From: Ahrensia kielensis DSM 5890
GTDB lineage: Bacteria; Pseudomonadota; Alphaproteobacteria; Rhizobiales; Rhizobiaceae
Reading direction: 5' to 3'
Length of the DNA stretch: 64,000 bases
NCBI RefSeq assembly: GCF_000374465.1
Contig: NZ_KB894528.1
Coordinates: 919,127-983,126, forward strand
The notes below the pieces were generated by a model that ran no database searches, was not told where the DNA came from, and saw nothing but the letters and a program-made list of their open reading frames with translations. Of this stretch, positions 1 through 8,588 are shown in pieces. A program made the translations under genes and the position numbers. The first letter of the stretch is position 1. Each line of letters starts with the position of its first letter.

Positions 1-21
1 GTAGCTTAATCAACGTTTTAA

Positions 22-783
22 TCAGCAAATAAGCTGCCCGCCATTGATTTCAAAAACTTGGCCCGTCACATATCCAGACAAGCGCTCACTGGCAAAGAAG
101 ACATAGGCAGGCGCGCAATCATCCGCAGTCCCTAATCTGCGAAGCGGAATAGCATTTCTCGTCTTTTCCAACTTTTCTTTCGTCGAATAACGCTCATGAA
201 AGTCCGTCGCAATTGTGCCAGGTGAAACGGCATTAACCCGAATACCATCTGGCGCAAGTTCAGTTGCAAGCGCCTTTGTATAAGTCGCAACAAAGGCTTT
301 CGTTGAACTGTAGATGGACGACCCTGCGCTACCGCCAGTGGTAGCAGAAATCGAAACTGTGTTGATAATTGACGCACTATGAGACGTTTTCAATAACGGT
401 ATCAATCCGCTTGTGATCCGCACAACAGAAGTCTGATTAAGCGCCACAAGCTTATCATATTGCTCCATCGTCAATGCGTCCGCAGCAAAACGCCCTAGCA
501 TTGTGCCCGCATTATTAATCAGCACATCCACACCTGATGTCTTTGATTTTACAAAATCAACGAAATCAACGCATGTTTGACCTTCGGATAAGTCACCCTC
601 AAATATCGCATCAGCGATACCATCCAATGATGAAGCTGTCCCCGCGCGTCCGCTATGAGCAATCAACTTTGCCCCGCACTCAACAATAGCCTGCGCAACT
701 GCCAAGCCTATGCCGCGCCCAGCGCCAGTTAAAACAACTGTCTTACCAGCCAATAAATCCTTATCGAAACCGAATTTTGTCAT
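22..783 (-). CDS. SDR-family NAD(P)-dependent oxidoreductase
   Basis: Classical short-chain dehydrogenase/reductase of 253 residues, a normal length. The cofactor motif TGAGRGIG lies at residues 19-26, NNAG at about 90-93, and the catalytic YSSTK at Tyr158-Lys162 with serines at 144/146, so the active site looks complete. The C-terminal region has the usual Rossmann features including a GQVFEINGG ending. The substrate cannot be told from sequence; relatives include 3-oxoacyl-ACP reductase-like and sugar/polyol dehydrogenases. It is the last gene I see on the minus strand behind the glycerol importer, but a strong palindrome (848-871) separates it from glpV, so it may have its own promoter. 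A polyol or sugar role would fit the context but is inference. Confidence 0.85.
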   Translation of the reverse strand: MTKFGFDKDLLAGKTVVLTGAGRGIGLAVAQAIVECGAKLIAHSGRAGTASSLDGIADAIFEGDLSEGQTCVDFVDFVKSKTSGVDVLINNAGTMLGRFAADALTMEQYDKLVALNQTSVVRITSGLIPLLKTSHSASIINTVSISATTGGSAGSSIYSSTKAFVATYTKALATELAPDGIRVNAVSPGTIATDFHERYSTKEKLEKTRNAIPLRRLGTADDCAPAYVFFASERLSGYVTGQVFEINGGQLIC

Positions 784-847
784 GTCGCAGCTCCTAATTT
801 GAGGAACTTTTCGTTCCTCCTACACAATCATAAAACCAATTAAATAA

Positions 848-877
848 GGAGCCAAAACATGTTTTGGCCCCTCTTTT
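848..877 (-). terminator. Palindromic terminator behind glpV
   Basis: A 24-base near-perfect palindrome spans 848-871. The arms GGAGCCAAAACA and TGTTTTGGCCCC pair except at one position, which becomes a G-U pair in the minus-strand transcript. T-rich sequence follows on both sides. It sits just after the glpV stop (923) in the minus direction and before the SDR gene, so it probably ends or attenuates the glp transcript. Confidence 0.6.
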
Positions 878-922
878 AGCGCGCGGCAATGGCTGCGTGC
901 ATATCAATTAAAAGCGTTCAGC

Positions 923-2644
923 TTACTGCCAGCTTTTGATCAACTCATCATATGAAACTGTTTCGCCTTGCGGCTTTTCATTTTCAATTTTTGGTTTTGG
1001 TGAGCCAGGCTCAGCAAGCCAGAAGTCAGCACCTTTTTCTTCGTTCAGCTTAGGACCAAGATCGCCCTGAACGCCTGCGCGTTCCAAACGAGAAAGTACT
1101 TTTTCCTGTGCTTCACAAAGGCTATCCAATGCACCCTGCGCAGTTTTCGCGCCTGACATTGCATCACCAATGTTCTGCCACCAAAGCTGTGCGAGTTTCG
1201 GGTAATCTGGAACGTTAGTACCAGTTGGAGACCACTGAACACGCGCTGGTGAACGGTAGAATTCAACCAAACCGCCAAGCTTGTCAGCTCGTTCACTGAA
1301 GTGATCTGACTGGATTGTTGATTCACGAATGAATGTTAGTCCAACATCAGATTTTTTCACGTCTACAGTTTTTGACGTCACGAACTGTGCATAGAGCCAA
1401 GCAGCTTTTGCACGGTCAACCGGTGTTGATTCCATGAGTGTCCATGAACCAGCATCCTGATAACCAATCTTCGTGCCTTCTTTCCAGTAAACACCATGCG
1501 GTGAAGGTGCCATACGCCATTTTGGCGTACCATCTTCATTCATGACTGGAAGACCAGGTTTCACTGTGTCAGCTGTAAAGGCTGTGTACCAGAACATTTG
1601 CTGGGCAACATTACCCTGCGCAGGAATTGGGCCAGCTTCACCAAATGTCATACCCATAGCTTCAGGTGGTGAGTATTTGTTGAGCCAGTCAATTGCTTTT
1701 TCAACAGCATAAACAGCAGCTGGAGAGTTAGTTGCGCCGCCACGTGCGACACAAGAACCAACAGGCTGTGAGTTTTCGTTTACGCGAATACCCCATTCAT
1801 CAACAGGAAGACCGTTTGGTTCGCCCACATCGCCCATGCCTGCCATAGACATCCATGCGTCAGTGTAACGCCATCCTAGTGATGGGTCTTTTTTACCATA
1901 GTCCATATTGCCATAGACTTTGCTATCAATGCCCATATGCGAAAGATCGCGGCCTGTGAAGAATTCTGCGATGTCTTCATAAGCAGACCAGTTGACCGGA
2001 ACGCCAAGATCATAGCCGTATTTTTCTTTAAAGTCGGCTTTGTTTTTGTCGTCGTTGAACCAGTCATAGCGGAACCAGTAAAGGTTCGCGAACTGCTGTG
2101 TTGGAAGCTGGTAAAGCTTGCCATCTGGTGCAGTTGTAAACGATGTACCGATGAAGTCTTCCAGATCAAGCGTTGGGCTTGTGACATCCTTGGCTTCGCC
2201 AGCCATCCAGTCAGTTAGGTTACGAACCTGCTTGTAGCGCCAGTGCGTACCGATCAAATCGGAATCGTTGACATAGCCGTCATAGATGTTTTCACCAGAC
2301 TGCATTTGAGTTTGTAGCTTTTCAACCACATCGCCCTCACCGATCAAGTCATGCGTGACTTTGATGCCGGTAATTGCAGTAAATGCTGGCGCGAGAACTT
2401 TTGACTCATATTCATGGGTCGTGATTGTCTCGGAAACAACTTTAATTTCCATGCCATCAAATGGCTTGGCTGCATCAATGAACCATTGCATTTCTGCCTT
2501 TTGTTCATCTGGAGACAGCACTGAAAGCTCACCGATTTCATCGGCTAGAAACTTTTCAGCTGCGGCCATGTCAGCATGGGCGGCTGTGCCCATAGCCAAC
2601 ATCAGCACGCTGGCTGCGCTGGTTGTTAAAAGATAGTTTCGCAT
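923..2644 (-). CDS. glpV: Glycerol ABC transporter substrate-binding protein GlpV
   Basis: Periplasmic solute-binding protein of 573 residues, the unusually large size expected of GlpV in the glpSTPQUV glycerol importer known from Rhizobium leguminosarum. A signal peptide covers about residues 1-23 with an AHA cleavage site before Asp24. The rest is a family 1 extracellular sugar-binding fold, with aromatic-rich stretches such as NLYWFRYDWF suited to polyol binding. It is the most distal transporter gene of the operon on the minus strand, 67 bases after glpU. Assignment to glycerol rather than another polyol rests on its length and on the neighbours GlpD, GlpR and GlpU. Confidence 0.88.
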   Translation of the reverse strand: MRNYLLTTSAASVLMLAMGTAAHADMAAAEKFLADEIGELSVLSPDEQKAEMQWFIDAAKPFDGMEIKVVSETITTHEYESKVLAPAFTAITGIKVTHDLIGEGDVVEKLQTQMQSGENIYDGYVNDSDLIGTHWRYKQVRNLTDWMAGEAKDVTSPTLDLEDFIGTSFTTAPDGKLYQLPTQQFANLYWFRYDWFNDDKNKADFKEKYGYDLGVPVNWSAYEDIAEFFTGRDLSHMGIDSKVYGNMDYGKKDPSLGWRYTDAWMSMAGMGDVGEPNGLPVDEWGIRVNENSQPVGSCVARGGATNSPAAVYAVEKAIDWLNKYSPPEAMGMTFGEAGPIPAQGNVAQQMFWYTAFTADTVKPGLPVMNEDGTPKWRMAPSPHGVYWKEGTKIGYQDAGSWTLMESTPVDRAKAAWLYAQFVTSKTVDVKKSDVGLTFIRESTIQSDHFSERADKLGGLVEFYRSPARVQWSPTGTNVPDYPKLAQLWWQNIGDAMSGAKTAQGALDSLCEAQEKVLSRLERAGVQGDLGPKLNEEKGADFWLAEPGSPKPKIENEKPQGETVSYDELIKSWQ

Positions 2645-2711
2645 TATTAATCCTCCCTAAGGTTCAATGCGTTTTGAAAAGAGCTTGTCGCCCCTCTCAT
2701 TTAGTCGAGTG

Positions 2712-2993
2712 CTATACAGTTCTAAACACAACGATTGCGTAGAGAACTGAGACACCCATGGCCCACCAAAGGCTGGGACCGACAAGGCCCAACCAGGCAA
2801 GGTTGATAAACGCCGCGCCAAGCAACGATATAAAAAGCCGGTCGCCGCGTGTTGTTTCAAATCGTAGAATGCCAACGCGTGGATTGCCGCCCGGTGAGAA
2901 ATATTCCCACACGCACATAGCAATAAGGCAGCTTATAATTCCGGCCCAAAATAGTGTGGTTGGGCCAGTCCATGCCATCCATGATAATTCCAT
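2712..2993 (-). CDS. glpU: Small membrane protein GlpU (DUF2160)
   Basis: A 93-residue integral membrane protein with about three hydrophobic segments (near residues 12-32, 52-71 and 73-91), matching the DUF2160 family. In rhizobia this gene, glpU, is embedded in the glycerol ABC transporter operon between the permease and the binding protein, as here. Its role is unclear; an accessory subunit of the permease complex is plausible. It follows glpQ by 12 bases, so the two are probably co-translated. Confidence 0.85.
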   Translation of the reverse strand: MELSWMAWTGPTTLFWAGIISCLIAMCVWEYFSPGGNPRVGILRFETTRGDRLFISLLGAAFINLAWLGLVGPSLWWAMGVSVLYAIVVFRTV

Positions 2994-3005
2994 GACAAAC
3001 TCCCC

Positions 3006-3902
3006 CTAAACCCGTCCGAGGGCAAAGCCCTTGGCGATGTAATTACGTACGAAATAGATAACCAGTGCGCCCGGAATAATTGTCAAAACACCTGCCGCAG
3101 CAAGTACGCCCCAGTCGACACCAGATGCGCCAACTGTACGCGTCATAATAGCGGCAATCGGTTTTGCATCTGTGGTTGTCAGCGTGCGTGCAATCAATAG
3201 TTCAACCCATGAGAACATGAAGCAGAAGAACGCAGCAACACCGATACCCGAAGCAATCAATGGTGTGAAAATCTTGATGAAAAACTTCGGAAACGAATAG
3301 CCGTCAATATAGGCAGTTTCGTCGATTTCCTTTGGCACGCCAGACATAAATCCTTCCAAAATCCACACAGCAAGCGGAACGTTGAACAGACAGTGTGCAA
3401 GCGCAACAGCAATATGCGTGTCGATCAATCCAAACGCGGAATAGAGCTGAAAGAACGGCAACACAAACACCGCAGCAGGTGCCATACGGTTAGACAAAAG
3501 CCAGAAGAACATGTGCTTATCGCCAAGAAAACGATAACGCGAAAAGGCATAAGCAGCAGGCAATGCCACGCTGATCGAAATCACCGTATTCATAGCCACA
3601 TAGATCATCGAGTTGATATAACCATTATACCAAGACGGGTCGCTAAAAATAACGCGGTAATTGGCAAGCGTCGGATTGGCAGGCCAAAGCGAGAATGAAG
3701 ACAGGATTTCCTGATTGTCCTTAAAGCTCATATTGGTAAGCCAATAAATCGGCAACATAAGCAAAATGATATAAATCGTCGGCACAAGCCACTTCAGGCT
3801 TCGCTGCTGCTTCATCGAATTCGCCGTGCGAACCTGCGTGATGTCAATCTTATTACCAGATGCATCCGTTGGCGTTGAGGGTGTTAGCATTGTATCAGCC
3901 AT
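3006..3902 (-). CDS. glpQ: Glycerol ABC transporter permease GlpQ
   Basis: Inner-membrane permease of the MalG type, 298 residues from the chosen start. The ATG at 3900-3902 overlaps the glpP stop codon in a TAATG, so translational coupling decides the start; a longer frame upstream lies wholly inside glpP and is rejected. The protein has six predicted membrane segments and a cytoplasmic EAA-like loop (EIDETAYIDGYSFPKFF) that docks on the ATPase. It pairs with GlpP to form the glycerol channel across the inner membrane. Confidence 0.9.
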   Translation of the reverse strand: MADTMLTPSTPTDASGNKIDITQVRTANSMKQQRSLKWLVPTIYIILLMLPIYWLTNMSFKDNQEILSSFSLWPANPTLANYRVIFSDPSWYNGYINSMIYVAMNTVISISVALPAAYAFSRYRFLGDKHMFFWLLSNRMAPAAVFVLPFFQLYSAFGLIDTHIAVALAHCLFNVPLAVWILEGFMSGVPKEIDETAYIDGYSFPKFFIKIFTPLIASGIGVAAFFCFMFSWVELLIARTLTTTDAKPIAAIMTRTVGASGVDWGVLAAAGVLTIIPGALVIYFVRNYIAKGFALGRV

Positions 3903-4789
3903 TATTCTCCCGCTCCCTGCTCTGGTTTGTCTGAGCCCGTGTGGCTCATGACTGTAAAGAACACATAACAAATCAAGATGATGATCAATTGATAGATCAG
4001 TGACATAGCAGCTGCCGGTCCAAGGTCGAATTGGCCGATGGCTTGTTTGACGAGATCAATAGACATGAACGTCGTTGAGTTACCCGGTCCGCCGCCCGTT
4101 AAAACGAATGGTTCGGTATAAATCATGAAGCTGTCCATAAAGCGCAACAAGAATGCGATAATCAAAACACCGCGCATCTTTGGCAATTGAATGAAACGGA
4201 AAACAGACAACTTAGAAGCGCCATCAATGCGTGCAGCTTGATAGTAAGCATCGGGTATAGAAACCAAGCCAGCGTAACAAAGCAGCACAACAAGGCTTGT
4301 CCAATGCCATACATCCATCACGATAATCGTGACCCAAGCATCAAAGATGTTTGAGGTGTAATTATAATCAACGCCGATCGCTTCAAGCGTGTGGCCAAGT
4401 AGACCGATATCAGCACGCCCAAAAATCTGCCAGATCGTACCAACAACGTTCCAAGGAATAAGAAGCGGCAGCGCCATCATAACGAGGCATACCGGCACCC
4501 AAGGGCCTTTTTTAGGCATACACAACGCGATACCGATACCAAGTGGAATTTCGATACTCAAAATGATAAATGAGAAGAGCAAATTGCGGCTTAGCGAATT
4601 CCAAAAACGTTCAGAGCTCAAAACATCTTCAAACCATTCAGTGCCAGCCCAAAAGAATTGGTTGTTACCAAACGTATCTTGAACGGAATAGTTCACCACT
4701 GTCATGATCGGAATGATCGCGCTCAGCGCAACCAATACAAACACAGGAAGAACGAGAAACCACGCCTTGTTATTATAGGTCTTGTCCAT
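3902..4789 (-). CDS. glpP: Glycerol ABC transporter permease GlpP
   Basis: MalF-type permease subunit of 295 residues. It has six hydrophobic segments and an EAA-like loop (YYQAARIDGASKLSVFRF) near residue 195 for contact with the ATPases. It starts two bases after the glpT stop and overlaps glpQ by one base. It forms the heterodimeric membrane channel with GlpQ. An N-terminal WF-rich periplasmic region precedes the second membrane segment, as in related sugar permeases. Confidence 0.9.
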   Translation of the reverse strand: MDKTYNNKAWFLVLPVFVLVALSAIIPIMTVVNYSVQDTFGNNQFFWAGTEWFEDVLSSERFWNSLSRNLLFSFIILSIEIPLGIGIALCMPKKGPWVPVCLVMMALPLLIPWNVVGTIWQIFGRADIGLLGHTLEAIGVDYNYTSNIFDAWVTIIVMDVWHWTSLVVLLCYAGLVSIPDAYYQAARIDGASKLSVFRFIQLPKMRGVLIIAFLLRFMDSFMIYTEPFVLTGGGPGNSTTFMSIDLVKQAIGQFDLGPAAAMSLIYQLIIILICYVFFTVMSHTGSDKPEQGAGE

Positions 4790-4791
4790 GA

Positions 4792-5865
4792 TCAGGCGCC
4801 CTTTCTAACCAAGTGTGAATTCTCATAAATATTGATCCGCGACATATCGAAGGATACTTTTGGATCTGCAGGCACCGGAGCGCCTTCTGGCAGCACAGCA
4901 TTAAGTTCTTGGCCTTCAAGCGAAGCGCGAACGATCTTAAACCGTCCGATATCTTCAACTGAATTAATGCTTACCGGCATGCCTTTTTTGCCGCCTGAAA
5001 GCGTCACAAATTCCGGCCGGATACCAACCTCAGCAGTTTCGCCAAGTGCGTGGTACTCATGAGCCAACTTAATTTCATGGCTGCCAATGCGTGCCGTTTT
5101 TCCTTTGACCTCAGAGGAAAGGATATTCATGCCCGGCGAACCGATGAAATAACCAACAAATGTATGCGCTGGTTCATCAAACAGCTCTTCAGGTGTGCCG
5201 ATCTGCACAACGTCACCCTCATACATAACAACCACTTTATCCGCGAAAGTCAGCGCTTCGGTCTGATCATGTGTTACATAAATCATCGTATGACCAAGCT
5301 GGCGGTGCAAATCTTTGAGCTTCGTGCGCAACTGCCATTTCATGTGCGGGTCGATAACGGTCAGCGGCTCATCGAATAGGATCGCGTTAACATCGTAGCG
5401 CACAAGTCCGCGCCCAAGCGAAATCTTTTGCTTTTCATCGGCCGTCAAGCCGCGCGCTTTGCGATCAGCTTTGTCTTCAAGGTCAAGAACCTGAATCATT
5501 TCCGCAACGCGCTTGTCGATCTCATTTTTAGGAACCTGACGATTAACCAGCGGAAATTCCAAATTCTGGCGCACCGTCATTGTATCGTAGATCACAGGGA
5601 ACTGGAAAACCTGCGCAATATTGCGCTGCTCAGGTTGCAATTCTGTAACATTTTTCGAGCCAAACAGAATGTTGCCTTTTGAAGGAACAAGCAGGCCAGA
5701 AATGATATTCAGCAGCGTTGTTTTACCACAGCCAGAAGGCCCAAGCAGCGCGTAAGCACCGCCATCATCCCACTCGTAATTAAGCTCTTTAAGAGCGAAA
5801 TCAGCATCGGTTTTCGGATTTGGGTAATAGGAATGCGCCAATCCATCGAGCGTAATTTTAGCCAT
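4792..5865 (-). CDS. glpT: Glycerol ABC transporter ATP-binding protein GlpT
   Basis: ABC ATPase of 357 residues with a MalK-like C-terminal TOBE/regulatory domain (about 240-350). Walker A is GPSGCGKTT (42-50), Walker B ends in DEP at 165-167, and the H-loop histidine is His199, all canonical. The ABC signature is degenerate: residues 140-144 read LTADE where LSGGQ is expected. The D-loop region reads TVID. Its partner GlpS has a canonical signature but lacks the H-loop histidine, so the heterodimer should have one working and one degenerate nucleotide site. It starts two bases after the glpS stop, behind a GGAG ribosome-binding site. Confidence 0.9.
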   Translation of the reverse strand: MAKITLDGLAHSYYPNPKTDADFALKELNYEWDDGGAYALLGPSGCGKTTLLNIISGLLVPSKGNILFGSKNVTELQPEQRNIAQVFQFPVIYDTMTVRQNLEFPLVNRQVPKNEIDKRVAEMIQVLDLEDKADRKARGLTADEKQKISLGRGLVRYDVNAILFDEPLTVIDPHMKWQLRTKLKDLHRQLGHTMIYVTHDQTEALTFADKVVVMYEGDVVQIGTPEELFDEPAHTFVGYFIGSPGMNILSSEVKGKTARIGSHEIKLAHEYHALGETAEVGIRPEFVTLSGGKKGMPVSINSVEDIGRFKIVRASLEGQELNAVLPEGAPVPADPKVSFDMSRINIYENSHLVRKGA

Positions 5866-5867
5866 GA

Positions 5868-6947
5868 TTAAGCTCCTGCCATTTGAGGTGACGCGATCAG
5901 TCGCTCTTGCGCATCAAATACAAAGAATTTGGGCTGTTCGAGATAAACTGGCAATTTGTCGCCAATATTGACGCGGAAAACACCGTGCATAAGCGCAACA
6001 ATTTGAGATGATCCAATATCCATATGAATGAATGTTTCAGAACCGGTAATCTCTGTCGTTGTGACAGTGCCCTCAATTTTAAGCGATTCACCAGCTGGCT
6101 CAGACAATGTGGCATGGTGCGGCCGCACACCCACTTTATACGTACCATCGGCCTGATCAGCAATTTGCTTAGGCGCAGCAACGCGCGCTCCGTCAGCATT
6201 CAGCACTTTACCTTTTTTCTCAACCGTAATGACATTCATTGGCGGGTCGGAAAATGTTTGCGCTGTGAGCAAATCTATCGGGCGGTTATAAATATCAATC
6301 GTGTCGGCAAATTGCGTGATCTGGCCTTCGTGCAGCGTTGCAGTTTGACCGCCAAGTAAAAGCGCTTCCTGCGGCTCTGTTGTTGCATAAACAAAGATCG
6401 CGCCTGTCGCGGCAAAAATCTTCGGCAACTCAACACGCAACTCTTCGCGTAATTTATAATCCAAATTCGCAAGCGGCTCATCAAGCAAAACCAATTCAGC
6501 ATCCTTAACGAGCGCACGCGCCAATGCTGTACGTTGCTGCTGACCACCAGACAAATTAAGCGGTGTGCGGTCAAGATAAGGGCCAAGCTTCATGAGTTCA
6601 GCGGCTTCACGAACACGGCGATCAATTGTTGCAGCATCAACTTTTGCAACACGCATTGGTGATGCAATATTTTCATAAACAGTCATCGCTGGATAGTTGA
6701 TGAACTGCTGATAAACCATCGCCACATTGCGCTTTTGAACAGGCATCCCAACAACATTCTTACCATCCATAAGAATCTCACCAGAGGCAGGACGATCAAG
6801 GCCAGCCATAAGCCGCATCAGGGAAGTTTTACCAGAAAGCGTTGGCCCTAAAAGAACGTTCAAAGATCCCTTTTCCATACTCAAGGATACATCCTTAATA
6901 TGGAAACTGTTTCCAACTTTCTTGCTGACGTTTTTAAATTCAAGCAC
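5868..6947 (-). CDS. glpS: Glycerol ABC transporter ATP-binding protein GlpS
   Basis: ABC ATPase of 359 residues with a C-terminal TOBE-type domain. Walker A is GPTLSGKTS, the signature LSGGQ lies at 132-136 and Walker B ends in DEPLANLD (156-163). The H-loop, normally THDQ, reads TTEP at 189-192, so the catalytic histidine is replaced by threonine. The start is a GTG (6945-6947) about nine bases behind an AAGG ribosome-binding site. It is the first transporter gene after glpD, 12 bases away. See GlpT for the complementary defect. Confidence 0.9.
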   Translation of the reverse strand: MLEFKNVSKKVGNSFHIKDVSLSMEKGSLNVLLGPTLSGKTSLMRLMAGLDRPASGEILMDGKNVVGMPVQKRNVAMVYQQFINYPAMTVYENIASPMRVAKVDAATIDRRVREAAELMKLGPYLDRTPLNLSGGQQQRTALARALVKDAELVLLDEPLANLDYKLREELRVELPKIFAATGAIFVYATTEPQEALLLGGQTATLHEGQITQFADTIDIYNRPIDLLTAQTFSDPPMNVITVEKKGKVLNADGARVAAPKQIADQADGTYKVGVRPHHATLSEPAGESLKIEGTVTTTEITGSETFIHMDIGSSQIVALMHGVFRVNIGDKLPVYLEQPKFFVFDAQERLIASPQMAGA

Positions 6948-6959
6948 TGTGAGAAACCT

Positions 6960-8480
6960 TTATTCTGCAGCTTGTGAAAGTTGGGCGAATCTATTTCGCA
7001 TCCACTCTTCCAACGTTGCAATTTCGGGAGCTTTCAAACGCAATCCCAGTTTAGAACGACGCCAAATGACATCGTCGGCAACTTGCGCCCATTCATTTTG
7101 CATCAAATAATCAACTTCGCGTTCGCTCAAAGAACCACCAAATTGAATACCCATATCTTCAATTGAAGAAGCGCCATCCATAAGCATCCATACGCGCGTG
7201 CCGTATGCTCGCACCAAACGCCATGCCAATTTGGGTTCTAAAAATGGGTACTTTGACTGAACATCGGCAACAAGATCGTCAAACGAACCAACCTTAAAAT
7301 CGCCACCTGTTAAGGTCGAGTTTGCAGTCCAAGCTTGCTTCTTAGAGCCAAGAACCGCCTCGATCTTTTTCAGCATGGATTCAGCAAGTTTGCGATATGT
7401 CGTGATTTTGCCGCCAAAAATATTAATGACACGCGGCTCATCGCCTCCGCCATCTTCACGCAGAACATAATCTCGGGTCGCTTCTTGCGCCTCCGAAGCA
7501 CCATCATCGAAAAGCGGACGCACACCTGAGTAAGTCCAGACGATATCTTCCGCCTTAACCGGCTCTTTGAAATATTCGCTGGCCGCATCGCAAAGGTAAT
7601 CGACTTCCTCTGGCGTGATTTTTACATCTTTTGGATCGCCCGTATAATCCCTGTCAGTTGTACCGATCAGCGTATAATCTTGCTCATATGGCAGTGCGAA
7701 AATAATGCGATCATCTGCATTTTGGAAAATATAAGCGCGATCATGGCCATGCAGTTTTGGCACAACGATGTGGCTGCCCTGAACGAGGCGTACATTTTTA
7801 GATGAATTACTACCAAACGTATTACCCAAAACCTCATCGACCCAAGGCCCCGCAGCATTCACAACAAGCTTAGCTGTGCGCGTGCGCGTCTCACCGGTGT
7901 TCAGGTTTTTCGTCGTGACAGACCAATGATCATTTTCGCGCTTGGCAGAGATGCACTGCGTACGGGTCTCAATAACAGCGCCGCGCTCTTGCGCATCTTT
8001 TGCATTCAAAACAACGAGACGCGCATCATTAACCCAGCAGTCTGAATACTCAAAGCCTTTAGAAAAAATAGGTTTAAGCGACTTGCCAACTTCAGCCGTT
8101 TTCAAATTAACAGTGCTTGTCCCAGGAAGAAGCACGCGCTTGCCAATATTGTCATAAAGAAACAAGCCAAGGCGCAGCAACCATGCCGGGCGCAAACCGC
8201 TATGATGCGGCAAGACAAAACGTAAAGGCCAAATAATATGCGGCGCGGATTTTAAAAGAACCTCGCGCTCACCCAGTGCCTCGCGCACAAGGCGGAATTC
8301 GTAATGCTCAAGATAGCGCAAGCCACCATGAATAAGCTTTGAAGACCAAGAGGACGTTCCGCTTGCAAGGTCGTTCATTTCTGCAAGGCAGACCGAATAG
8401 CCCCTGCCCACAGCATCACGAGCGATACCACAACCATTAATACCGCCACCAATGACGAATATATCAAAATCTGTTGACAA
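6960..8480 (-). CDS. glpD: Aerobic glycerol-3-phosphate dehydrogenase GlpD
   Basis: FAD-dependent membrane-associated enzyme that oxidises glycerol 3-phosphate to dihydroxyacetone phosphate and passes electrons to ubiquinone. The FAD-binding motif FVIGGGINGCGIARDA is close to the N-terminus, followed by the family's SGTSSWSSKLIHGGLRYLE stretch. A C-terminal helical domain (DAO_C type) starts at about residue 385. I chose a TTG start at 8480 because GGAGG sits five bases upstream; an ATG at 8510 would add ten residues but has no ribosome-binding site. Length from 8480 is 506 residues, normal for rhizobial GlpD. It is probably co-regulated with the importer by the adjacent GlpR. Confidence 0.92.
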   Translation of the reverse strand: MSTDFDIFVIGGGINGCGIARDAVGRGYSVCLAEMNDLASGTSSWSSKLIHGGLRYLEHYEFRLVREALGEREVLLKSAPHIIWPLRFVLPHHSGLRPAWLLRLGLFLYDNIGKRVLLPGTSTVNLKTAEVGKSLKPIFSKGFEYSDCWVNDARLVVLNAKDAQERGAVIETRTQCISAKRENDHWSVTTKNLNTGETRTRTAKLVVNAAGPWVDEVLGNTFGSNSSKNVRLVQGSHIVVPKLHGHDRAYIFQNADDRIIFALPYEQDYTLIGTTDRDYTGDPKDVKITPEEVDYLCDAASEYFKEPVKAEDIVWTYSGVRPLFDDGASEAQEATRDYVLREDGGGDEPRVINIFGGKITTYRKLAESMLKKIEAVLGSKKQAWTANSTLTGGDFKVGSFDDLVADVQSKYPFLEPKLAWRLVRAYGTRVWMLMDGASSIEDMGIQFGGSLSEREVDYLMQNEWAQVADDVIWRRSKLGLRLKAPEIATLEEWMRNRFAQLSQAAE

Positions 8481-8535
8481 AAGATCCTCCGATCGCCGCA
8501 CAATCCTCATTAAGGATTACGGTTCCCACCAAAGA

Positions 8536-8577
8536 ATACGAAACTTAAACGAATGTCAAACGAAAGAAAACGAAAAT
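8536..8577 (-). promoter_or_regulatory. Phased CGAA direct repeats, probable GlpR operator array
   Basis: The glpR-glpD gap carries four near-identical blocks around the core ACGAA, with CGAA at 8539, 8550, 8561 and 8571. Spacings are 11, 11 and 10 bases, one helical turn each. DeoR-family repressors such as GlpR commonly bind repeated short elements. A similar core (CGAA at 9396) lies upstream of glpR. The array is well placed to control glpD and the importer; binding by this GlpR is inference. Confidence 0.5.
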
Positions 8578-8588
8578 GTGGAAAACAC

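Noticed and set aside
3903-3971. N-terminal extension of GlpQ
   Set aside because: The extra 23 codons lie inside the glpP coding sequence; the TAATG overlap with its own ATG is the better start.
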